Part shown: positions 32,227 through 38,769 of the stretch, piece by piece
How positions within the stretch are numbered: position 1 is the stretch's first letter
Layout of the letters: every line of letters starts with the position of its first letter
NCBI GenBank assembly: GCA_902478365.1
Contig: CABSKX010000013.1
Span: forward strand, 1 to 43,977
Direction of reading: 5' to 3'
Source: an uncultured Collinsella sp.
Lineage (GTDB): Bacteria > Actinomycetota > Coriobacteriia > Coriobacteriales > Coriobacteriaceae
DNA length: 43,977 nucleotides
Position numbers and translations under genes: made by a program
Notes under the pieces: model-generated
What the model was told of the DNA's origin: nothing
What the model saw: only the letters and a program-made list of their open reading frames with translations
Database searches by the model: none

Positions 32227-32886
32227 ATGAAAAACGTTCTGTGCTTTGGTGACAGCAATACCTATGGCTATGATCCGGCTGGTATGCGCGATGGCACCGC
32301 GGTGCGCTATGCGCAGGATGTGCGCTGGTGCGGCGTGGCGCAGCGTGACCTGGGCGAGGGCTGGCATGTGATTGAGGAGGGGCTCAACGGCCGCACGACG
32401 GTGCGCGACGATATGTGCCATCTGGACACTAACCTCAACGGCATTCGCGCGCTTCCGATGCTGCTCGAGGCCCATAAGCCGCTGGACGCCATTGTGATCA
32501 TGCTGGGCACCAACGACTGTAAGACGGTCTTTAACGTGACAGCTTCCGATATCGCCCGTGGCGCCATGGCACTGATTCGCGCCGTCCGCGCGTTTCCGTG
32601 GACCGACGCTGCGCCTTGTCCGCACATTCTGCTGATGGCTCCTATCAAGATCAAGCCGCAGATCGCCGATGTGTATATGACCGACTTTGACGAGCATTCC
32701 GTTGAGGCATCTGAACATTTTGGCGAGTACTATGCGCACGTGGCCGAGCAGTTTGGCTGCGACTTTTTGAATGCCGCCGAGTTTGCCGAGCCGGGCGATA
32801 TCGACTATCTGCATATGATGCCCGAAAGCCATGAGAGCTTGGGACATGCCGTGGCAGCCAAGCTCAAAGAGATGCTCGGTGAGTAG
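32227..32886 (+). CDS. SGNH/GDSL hydrolase family protein
   Basis: 219-residue cytoplasmic esterase-like protein of the arylesterase/acetylhydrolase SGNH group. Block I CFGDSNTYGYDP has nucleophile Ser10; block II Gly and block III LGTNDCK (Gly94-Thr-Asn96-Asp) supply the oxyanion hole; block V shows Asp193 and His196 in DIDYLHMMPESHESLG. The full triad is therefore present. No signal peptide. The ATG has AAAGGAAGG upstream. Natural substrate unknown; likely an acyl or acetyl ester. The alternating repeat array follows it. Confidence 0.88.
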   Translation: MKNVLCFGDSNTYGYDPAGMRDGTAVRYAQDVRWCGVAQRDLGEGWHVIEEGLNGRTTVRDDMCHLDTNLNGIRALPMLLEAHKPLDAIVIMLGTNDCKTVFNVTASDIARGAMALIRAVRAFPWTDAAPCPHILLMAPIKIKPQIADVYMTDFDEHSVEASEHFGEYYAHVAEQFGCDFLNAAEFAEPGDIDYLHMMPESHESLGHAVAAKLKEMLGE

Positions 32887-32888
32887 CG

Positions 32889-32934
32889 CGACCCCAAGCC
32901 ACCACAAAGGTACCTTTGCGGTGGCTTGGGGTCG
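32889..32934 (+). repeat. Left flanking hairpin of the repeat array / terminator-like
   Basis: Fifteen-bp perfect stem CGACCCCAAGCCACC / GGTGGCTTGGGGTCG, an A-C mismatch, then CAAAGG/CCTTTG around TA. TCTGTTTGTCTT follows, a weak T-run, so it may also end the SGNH gene. Its inner arms match those of the right flanking hairpin at 33171-33203. Confidence 0.8.
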
Positions 32935-32942
32935 TCTGTTTG

Positions 32943-33158
32943 TCTTGATCTGTAACAGTTGTAAGGCCGAAAACGGGCTAGATGTTACAGATTGAGATTA
33001 TTTAGGTCGATATCGGTCGTTTGTCTCGATCTGTAACATCTAGGGTCGATTTTGCCGAGTTACTGTTACAGATCGAGATTGTCTTCTCAGCGGAATTTGA
33101 ATATCTCGATCTGTAACAGGTGGGCCGAAAAATGGGCTCTAACTGTTACAGATCGAGA
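32943..33158. repeat. Six-copy alternating inverted-repeat array, 40-bp pitch
   Basis: Six copies of TCTCGATCTGTAACA in strictly alternating orientation: plus at 32943, 33024 and 33104; minus (TGTTACAGATCGAGA) at 32983, 33064 and 33144. Start-to-start distances are 40, 41, 40, 40 and 40 bp. Copies 3-6 are identical; copies 1 and 2 each have one C-to-T change. The intervals are 25 bp, one 26. Interiors of pairs 1 and 3 share GGCCGAAAA...GGGCT, and the interior of pair 2 resembles pair 1 in reverse. No coding frame is credible here. It lies between convergent genes. Confidence 0.95.
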
Positions 33159-33170
33159 TGTTTGTGGGAG

Positions 33171-33207
33171 CCGCCGCAAAGGTGTCTGTCGCCTTTGCGG
33201 CGGTTTT
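33171..33207 (+). terminator. Right flanking hairpin with T-run
   Basis: Perfect 12-bp stem CCGCCGCAAAGG / CCTTTGCGGCGG, nine-base loop, then TTTT on the plus strand. It could stop transcription coming out of the repeat array, and on the minus strand stands 13 bp after the thiD stop without a T-run. Confidence 0.7.
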
Positions 33208-33219
33208 GGGCTGCGAATC

Positions 33220-34050
33220 TTAATACTGCCACATGTGGTTGACGGGGCCGGAGCCTTTACCCATGTCAAAGCCGGCGGCGAGAGCGCCGGTTAGATAGGC
33301 CTTGCCGGCGTTGACGGCGTCGGCAAGATCCATGCCCTGTGCCAATGCGCAGGCGATGGCGGACGAAAGCGTGCAGCCGGTGCCATGCGTGTTGCCGGTC
33401 TCGATGCGCTTGTGGCGGAACCACGTGGTGAGCGGATCGCCCAGGTGGTTGCCCTCGTCATCGAGCGGCGCGGGCTCCGCTAGCACATCGTTGGCCTCGT
33501 TGACAAAATGTCCGCCTTTAACGAGGGACGCGCAGCCAAAGCGGCGGGTGAGGAGCATGGCAGCGTTTTGCTGTGTGCGCTTGGAATCGACCTCGTAGTC
33601 GAGCAGCGCCATGGCCTCGGGAATGTTGGGCGTGATGACGGTCGCCAGCGGGAACAGGCGACGCGTGAGCGCCTCAGCGGCGTCCTCGGCAATGAGGCGA
33701 GCGCCCGAAGTGGCGACCATAACGGGGTCGACGACCACGTTGGTTGCGTTCCATGCGCTCAGGCGGTCGGCGATAACTTCGATAATCTCGGTGGACGAAA
33801 CCATGCCGATCTTGACGGCGCTCGGGCGGATATCGTCAAAAACGGCGTCAATTTGCGCGGCTACGATATCTGGCGAGATATCCTGCACGGCGGTGACGCC
33901 CAGTGTGTTTTGCGCTGTGATGGCGGTGATGGCCGTCTCGGCATACAGACGGTGCGCCGTGATGGTTTTAATGTCTGCCTGAATGCCGGCGCCACCGCTG
34001 GAATCGGATCCTGCGATGGATAGAACGGCGGGTACTTTACTGCGATCCAT
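33220..34050 (-). CDS. thiD: Hydroxymethylpyrimidine/phosphomethylpyrimidine kinase
   Basis: Ribokinase-fold enzyme that phosphorylates HMP and HMP-P to HMP-PP for thiamine synthesis. 276 residues with VLSIAGSDSSGGAGIQADIKT at the N-terminus, VVDPVMVATSGARL, VITPNIPEAMALL, the KGGHF segment and the anion-hole/catalytic HGTGCTLSSAIACALAQG near the C-terminus. GGGAG lies upstream of the ATG. It follows thiC on the same strand but is separated from it by 182 bp with its own promoter-like elements. Confidence 0.94.
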   Translation of the reverse strand: MDRSKVPAVLSIAGSDSSGGAGIQADIKTITAHRLYAETAITAITAQNTLGVTAVQDISPDIVAAQIDAVFDDIRPSAVKIGMVSSTEIIEVIADRLSAWNATNVVVDPVMVATSGARLIAEDAAEALTRRLFPLATVITPNIPEAMALLDYEVDSKRTQQNAAMLLTRRFGCASLVKGGHFVNEANDVLAEPAPLDDEGNHLGDPLTTWFRHKRIETGNTHGTGCTLSSAIACALAQGMDLADAVNAGKAYLTGALAAGFDMGKGSGPVNHMWQY

Positions 34051-34096
34051 GTTCGCTCCCTTGTCCGGTCGGATTCAAATGGGTCTTTTACCCCGC

Positions 34097-34125
34097 ATTA
34101 TAAAGATGCCCGGGCCGGCTGTATT
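34097..34125 (-). promoter_or_regulatory. Candidate thiD promoter
   Basis: On the minus strand AATACA, 17-bp spacer, TATAAT (the -10 is consensus). Further upstream lie two GCAAATGTT copies at 34156 and 34166 (10-bp pitch, as read on plus) and a CGTCAA-CAA-TTGACG palindrome at 34179-34193, possible regulator sites. Confidence 0.45.
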
Positions 34126-34232
34126 CCGAACCCGGGTGGGTGGTGCAATCTTTACGCAAATGTTAGCAAATGTTCACACGTCAACAATTGACGGGCCCCG
34201 CAGCGGGCTTGCGGGCGATTGCTTCGAAAAGG

Positions 34233-35567
34233 CTAATCCTCCATGCCCAGGTCGATCGTCGTGCCTTCGAACACCTTGTTGACGGTGCGGACGGCGCACA
34301 TCTTGCCACACATGGTGCAAGTGCCCTCGGTGGCGGCGGGGGATTCCTCGTAGCGCTTCTTGCCGGTGACCGGGTCGAGAGCGCACTTCCACATGGCATC
34401 CCAGTCGAGCTTGCGGCGTGCCTGGCCCATCTTGTCGTCCATGTCGCGGGCGTGCGGTACCTTCTTGGCGATATCGGCGGCGTGCGCGGCAATCTTAGTG
34501 GCCATGAGGCCGTCGAGCACATCCTGGGCGTTGGGCAGGCACAGGTGCTCTGCCGGTGTCACGTAGCACAGGAAGTCGGCGCCGGAGCTCGCGGAGATGG
34601 CGCCACCGATGGCGGCGGTGATGTGGTCGTAGCCCACACCGATATCGGTCACGAGCGGCCCCAGCACATAGAACGGGGCGTTGTGGCACAGGCGCTTCTG
34701 CAGCTTCATGTTGGCGGCGATCTCGTCGAGCGCCATATGGCCCGGCCCCTCGACCATAACCTGGACGCCGGCGGCCCAGGCGCGCTTGCACAGCTTGCCC
34801 AGCTCAATCATCTCGGCGGTCTCGGTGGCATCGTTGGAGTCGTAGAGGCAGCCCGGGCGGCAGGAGTCGCCGAGCGAGATCGTCACGTCGTACTCGTGGC
34901 AGATTTCGAGCAACTCATCGTAGAACTCATAGAACGGATTCTCGTTACCGGTGACCTCCATCCAGCCAAACAGCAGCGAGCCGCCGCGGCTGACGATGTT
35001 CATAAGGCGGCCGGTCTCCTTAAAGGTCTTGGTGACCGACTTGTTGATGCCGCAGTGGATGGTCATAAAGTCCACGCCGTCCTCGGCGTGCGCGCGCACG
35101 ACCTCGAACAAGTCATCCTTGGTAAGCTTGACCAGCGGTTTTTCCATGTAGCCGATGGCGTCGTACATGGGGACGGTGCCCACCATGAGCGGCGTCTCGT
35201 CGATGAGCTGCTGGCGGAACTGGCGCGTCTTGCCCGAGTTGGAGAGGTCCATGATGGCGTCGGCGCCAAAGTCCTCGGCAATCTTGACCTTCTTCCATTC
35301 CTCGGCGGCATCGGCCTTGTCGCCCGAGATGCCCAGGTTGACGTTGACCTTGGTGGACAGGCCCTCGCCGACACCAAAGGCGCGCATGCCCTTTTTGATG
35401 TGCACGATGTTGGCGGGAATGGCGATGCGGCCGTCGGCCACGCGCTCGCGGATGTACTCGGGGTCGCGATGCTCGCGCTCGGCGACTTCCTTCATCTGCG
35501 GTGTGATCTGCCCGGCGCGGGCGAAGTCTATTTGCGTGACGAGCTTGGGCTCGGTCTGTGTGCTCAT
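34233..35567 (-). CDS. thiC: Phosphomethylpyrimidine synthase ThiC
   Basis: Radical-SAM enzyme converting aminoimidazole ribotide to HMP-P. 444 residues, the short form lacking the N-terminal extension of proteobacterial ThiC. DFMTIHCGINKSV, SRGGSLLFGWM, DSCRPGCLYDSNDATETAEM, VMVEGPGHMALDEIAANMKLQ and TDIGVGYDHITAAIGGA are diagnostic. The 4Fe-4S cysteines are Cys417, Cys420 and Cys424 (CTMCGKMC) near the C-terminus. The start is the ATG at 35567 with GAAGGGAG upstream; an earlier in-frame ATG at 35591 lies within the riboswitch core and is not a start. Controlled by a TPP riboswitch. Confidence 0.95.
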   Translation of the reverse strand: MSTQTEPKLVTQIDFARAGQITPQMKEVAEREHRDPEYIRERVADGRIAIPANIVHIKKGMRAFGVGEGLSTKVNVNLGISGDKADAAEEWKKVKIAEDFGADAIMDLSNSGKTRQFRQQLIDETPLMVGTVPMYDAIGYMEKPLVKLTKDDLFEVVRAHAEDGVDFMTIHCGINKSVTKTFKETGRLMNIVSRGGSLLFGWMEVTGNENPFYEFYDELLEICHEYDVTISLGDSCRPGCLYDSNDATETAEMIELGKLCKRAWAAGVQVMVEGPGHMALDEIAANMKLQKRLCHNAPFYVLGPLVTDIGVGYDHITAAIGGAISASSGADFLCYVTPAEHLCLPNAQDVLDGLMATKIAAHAADIAKKVPHARDMDDKMGQARRKLDWDAMWKCALDPVTGKKRYEESPAATEGTCTMCGKMCAVRTVNKVFEGTTIDLGMED

Positions 35568-35578
35568 TGGCACGGCTC

Positions 35579-35665
35579 CCTTCGTTGGCATTACCCATAT
35601 CAGGTTTGCGGGTCAGGGCGGGCGCGCCCAATCTCAGCCTGCCGTCTTGTCCTGCAAGCTCCCCA
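35579..35665 (-). promoter_or_regulatory. TPP (thi-box) riboswitch
   Basis: On the minus strand CTGAGAT is followed by AACCTGATATGGGTAATGCC and AACGAAGGGAG, the conserved TPP aptamer segments in the right order. The 3' end of the aptamer includes or touches the thiC ribosome site, so control of translation initiation is likely. A TATACT (-10) lies upstream at 35682-35687. Confidence 0.92.
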
Positions 35666-35737
35666 TTATGTCATGGGCTCAAGTATAGCCTGAATGGGTA
35701 CGATTGGGCCAACGAGCGTGCCTGTGGGGAGGCGAAC

Positions 35738-36253
35738 ATGGAAGACAAGCATCTATATCGAGAGACGCAATGGGATGTATCGGCCGAGGAAAGCCGCGCG
35801 CACCATGGCCTTGTCGCGATTGGTTTTGCGGTGCTTGCCGTGCTGGTGATTGCCTTTTGTGTCTGGACGTTTGGTGGTCGCGGCGGCGCCGCCTGGGAGT
35901 TTGAGGCCGACGATGCCCTGCCGATCATGACAGTGAAGGTCGCGGGCGGTAACACGGTGGCAGCTCCCGGCGACTATTGGTATCCGTGCGATGGATTTGT
36001 TCAGCTGCAGCTAAGCGGTGGTTCCATTCCTGGTGAAGAGATCGAGTGCGTGACCTTCGATGCGTCGCTTAAGACGCTGTTGGTTGAGCTCAAAGATCAA
36101 GGGGATGTGCCCACGACGATGGATATCGCGCTGACGGAATGGCGCCTGGAGCCCCCGTCGGGCGTCAAGGTATCCGAGGTGGAGCATGTCAAGATTACCT
36201 ATCAGGACGGCTCGACAAATGAAATTGCCAAAGCCGACGGCTTGGCGAAATAG
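35738..36253 (+). CDS. Membrane-anchored protein of unknown function
   Basis: 171 residues: hydrophilic start, one membrane helix at about 24-45 (LVAIGFAVLAVLVIAFCVWTF), then an extracytoplasmic beta-rich domain with AWEFEADDALPIMTVKVAGGNTVAAPGDYWYPCDGFVQLQLSGGSIPGEEIECVTF and WRLEPPSGVKVSEVEHVKITYQDGS. Two cysteines (in YPCDG and IECVTF) could form a disulfide. The ATG has GGGGAGG upstream. It is divergent from thiC, and its own promoter must overlap the thiC promoter region. No family recognised; not obviously thiamine-related. Confidence 0.7.
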   Translation: MEDKHLYRETQWDVSAEESRAHHGLVAIGFAVLAVLVIAFCVWTFGGRGGAAWEFEADDALPIMTVKVAGGNTVAAPGDYWYPCDGFVQLQLSGGSIPGEEIECVTFDASLKTLLVELKDQGDVPTTMDIALTEWRLEPPSGVKVSEVEHVKITYQDGSTNEIAKADGLAK

Positions 36254-36293
36254 ACGCCGTGCCTAGGCAGCACATTCAAAAGTAGCAGTGGTC

Positions 36294-37103
36294 CTACAAG
36301 GCCTGTTCGTTCAGGAAGACCAAAGTGTTTTTATTTGAAAGCTCGGGAAAGTGACGATAACCAACGTCGAACGCGGTGAGCCCGCTTATATCCTCGAGCT
36401 TGTTTTCTGCCATCCAGCGCACCATGGAGCCGCGTGCCTTTTTGCTGGCGGTCGAGCGCTGGATGGGCTTGCCGTTGCGGACGCCTTCGCCAAAGAGGCA
36501 TGTGACGACCGTGACATCGGTGGTGAGGCGGGGCAGAACGGCTTTGGCGTATTCCGCGCTGGCGAGGTTGACGATCGTTGCGTTGGAGCCTGCCGGAGCG
36601 ATAGCCCGTGCGAGCTTGTCGCCCCAAAACGCGTAGAGGTCTCGGGCGCCGTCGACGACAAGCTTCGCGCCCATCTCCAGCCGATACGGTTCAACGGCAT
36701 GAAAGGGGCGCACGCATCCGTAAAGGCCCGAGAGGATCCAGAGATGGTTTTGCAGCCAGTCGAGCTGTGCGGCATCCATGACCTCGGGCGCCATACTTTG
36801 GTATTGAATGCCGTGATAGGACATGACGGCAGGGGAGATTCGACGCGCGATATCGGGATCGGCGAGGCCGGCATCGCTCAAGACGGGCATAAATTCGTGA
36901 AGCGTATCCAGGCACGTTGTAAGCAGCCTGTCGCTCACGTTCCATAGCGCCTGCAGGCCGCCACTGCCTTCATTCCGCTCGATATCTAGCAGTGCGCGGT
37001 GGAGGCGAGCTGTCTCGCGCGCAAAGGGTGTAATGCCCAGGACTTCAAAAGCATCTTGGGCCGCGCGCATCTGCTTGGCGGGCGAAATGATGACCTGCAG
37101 CAT
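36294..37103 (-). CDS. yaaA: YaaA (DUF328/UPF0246) family protein
   Basis: 269-residue member of the YaaA family, which in E. coli lowers free iron and protects DNA during peroxide stress; the fold binds DNA via a helix-hairpin-helix. The start IISPAKQM, the middle LSGLYGCVRPFHAVEPYRLEMG, YAFWGDKLARAI and STASKKARGSMVRWMAENKLEDISGLTAFDVGYRHFPELS match the family along its length. GGAGAG lies before the ATG. The aminopeptidase gene lies upstream on the same strand but a strong terminator separates them. Confidence 0.93.
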   Translation of the reverse strand: MLQVIISPAKQMRAAQDAFEVLGITPFARETARLHRALLDIERNEGSGGLQALWNVSDRLLTTCLDTLHEFMPVLSDAGLADPDIARRISPAVMSYHGIQYQSMAPEVMDAAQLDWLQNHLWILSGLYGCVRPFHAVEPYRLEMGAKLVVDGARDLYAFWGDKLARAIAPAGSNATIVNLASAEYAKAVLPRLTTDVTVVTCLFGEGVRNGKPIQRSTASKKARGSMVRWMAENKLEDISGLTAFDVGYRHFPELSNKNTLVFLNEQAL

Positions 37104-37114
37104 GGACTCTCCTC

Positions 37115-37193
37115 TGCCAAAAAAGAAGTTGCGGTGGAATACGGTCTGTTTTGGCCGTGTATGGGCCAGTTTAGTCCGTATTTCACCGCAACT
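37115..37193 (-). terminator. Long-stem terminator after the M18 peptidase
   Basis: Eighteen-bp stem (37127-37144 / 37176-37193) with one G-U pair and a nested TGGCC/GGCCA hairpin; on the minus strand it runs into TTCTTTTTTGG. It lies just before yaaA. Confidence 0.85.
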
Positions 37194-37205
37194 GATGAAG
37201 GGTTG

Positions 37206-38603
37206 TTAGGCGCGCTCGATGAAGGCCTTGTAACCGCGATAGGCCTCGTAGATATCGGCCTTGTTGGCGACCTCCCACAGGGCATGCATGGACAGGACGG
37301 CAACGCCGGAGTCGATGACGTTCATGCCGTACTTGGCCATGATGTAGGCGATGGTGCCGCCGCCGCCCGCGTTGACGCGGCCGAGCTCGCAGGTCTGGAA
37401 GTCCACGCTGGCCTCGTCCATGATGTCGCGGACGAGGGCCACGTACTCGGCGTCGGCGTCGTTTGAACCGCCCTTGCCGCGGCTGCCCGTGTACTTGTTA
37501 AAGCACAGGCCGCGACCCATAAAGGCTGCGTTCTTGGTTTCGAACTTGCCGGCGTAGCCCGGGTCGAAGCCGGCGGACACGTCGGAGGAGAGCATGCGGC
37601 TGTGGGCGAGTGCACGGCGCAGGGCCAGCGGGCTATCCTCGCCGGCGAGCGTCATGATCTCGGCGACGGTGTTCTCGAAGAAGCGGCTCGTCATGCCGGT
37701 GGCACCCACGGAACCGATTTCCTCCTTGTCGACGATGAGTGTGATGCTCGTGCGCTCCACGTTGGCGACGTTGATCTGGGCGAGCATGGACGGATAGGCG
37801 CAGACACGGTCGTCGTGGCCATAGCCCAGAATCATGGAGCGGTCGAGGCCCATGTCGCGGGCCGGGCCGGCGGGCACGACCTCGATCTCGGCAGAGAGGA
37901 AGTCCTCCTCCTCGACGTCGTACTGCTCCTTGAGGATGTCCAGGAACATCTGCTTGACGGGCTCCTTGGGGGCGTCCTTGTCGTCCTCGTCAAACTTGAC
38001 GGGGCGGCCGCCCACGATCACGTCGAGGATCTCGGCGTCGACGGCGTCCTTGGCGGGCTTGGCCATCTGCTCGCTCGAGAGGTGGATCAGCAGGTCGGAG
38101 ATGGTAAAGACCGGGTCGTCCGCCTTGTCGCCGATGTTAATGTCGACGGTGGTGCCGTCCTTTTTGCAGATGACGCCTACGAGCGCGAGCGGGGAAGCGA
38201 CCCAGTGGTAGCTCTTGACGCCGCCATAGTAGTGCGTGTCGAGATAAGCCATGTCGCCGGCCTCGAAAGCGGGGTTCTGCTTAAGGTCCAGGCGCGGTGA
38301 GTCCACGTGGGCGCCCAGGATGTTAAAGCCCTGCTCGAGCGGGGCGGTGCCCAGGTTGACGAGCATGAGGTCCTTGCCGTGATTGGCAGCGTACACCTTG
38401 TCGCCGGCCTTGAGCGCGCGGCCCTCGGCGATCACGGTCTCTAGATTGACGTAGCCCGCCTCCTCGGCCATCTTGATACCGGTCTTGACGCACAGGCGCT
38501 CGGTCTTGTTCTCACTCAAAAACTGCTTATAGCCGCGGCAAAGCTCCTCGAGCTCCTCGATCTGCTGTGGCGTGTACTTTTTCCATGCGCAGGGACGCTC
38601 CAT
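37206..38603 (-). CDS. M18 family aminopeptidase
   Basis: Zinc metallopeptidase (aspartyl aminopeptidase, Lap4/ApeA/ApeB type), 465 residues, cytoplasmic. The metal and catalytic motifs of the M18 family are clear: GAHVDSPRLDLKQNP (first His/Asp), DKEEIGSVGATG (general-base Glu and metal Glu), and the late VIDSGVAVLSMHALWEVANKADIYEAYRGYKAFI with the last His ligand. LDTHYYGGVKSYHW and GYGHDDRVCAYPSM are also typical. The ATG at 38603 has AAAGGAG eight bases upstream. It releases N-terminal (probably acidic) residues from peptides. Confidence 0.94.
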   Translation of the reverse strand: MERPCAWKKYTPQQIEELEELCRGYKQFLSENKTERLCVKTGIKMAEEAGYVNLETVIAEGRALKAGDKVYAANHGKDLMLVNLGTAPLEQGFNILGAHVDSPRLDLKQNPAFEAGDMAYLDTHYYGGVKSYHWVASPLALVGVICKKDGTTVDINIGDKADDPVFTISDLLIHLSSEQMAKPAKDAVDAEILDVIVGGRPVKFDEDDKDAPKEPVKQMFLDILKEQYDVEEEDFLSAEIEVVPAGPARDMGLDRSMILGYGHDDRVCAYPSMLAQINVANVERTSITLIVDKEEIGSVGATGMTSRFFENTVAEIMTLAGEDSPLALRRALAHSRMLSSDVSAGFDPGYAGKFETKNAAFMGRGLCFNKYTGSRGKGGSNDADAEYVALVRDIMDEASVDFQTCELGRVNAGGGGTIAYIMAKYGMNVIDSGVAVLSMHALWEVANKADIYEAYRGYKAFIERA

Positions 38604-38642
38604 GACGCAGGCTCCTTTCGGATCGATCGTGCTGGTTAATGT

Positions 38643-38677
38643 ACCGTGAGCCATCGTATCACGCGCGGGCTCACGGT
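38643..38677. promoter_or_regulatory. Inverted repeat between divergent M18 peptidase and polA
   Basis: Perfect 10-bp arms ACCGTGAGCC (38643-38652) and GGCTCACGGT (38668-38677), 15-bp centre. Located 40 bp before the peptidase start and about 90 bp before polA, so it could be an operator for either gene. No T-run follows. Confidence 0.5.
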
Positions 38678-38769
38678 GGCGGGGGAGCTTGATGTGCGGT
38701 GGCCGCGGGGCGGGGAGCGTGTAAACTGGTGTGAGCAAACCGTGCCCAGCCCAAAGCGAGGTATTCAAT

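Noticed and set aside
32943..33158. CRISPR array
   Set aside because: Repeats are only 15 bp, alternate in orientation, some intervals resemble each other, and no cas genes are nearby.
33052..33294. 80-codon plus-strand frame across the repeat array and thiD end
   Set aside because: Made of the repeats and antisense thiD; no ribosome site.
35589..35591. ATG 24 bp upstream as the thiC start
   Set aside because: This ATG is part of the conserved AATGCC segment of the TPP riboswitch; the ATG at 35567 has a proper ribosome site.
34170..35693. Plus-strand open frame across thiC
   Set aside because: Antisense shadow of thiC and its riboswitch; composition rich in Ala, Gly, Val, His without motifs.
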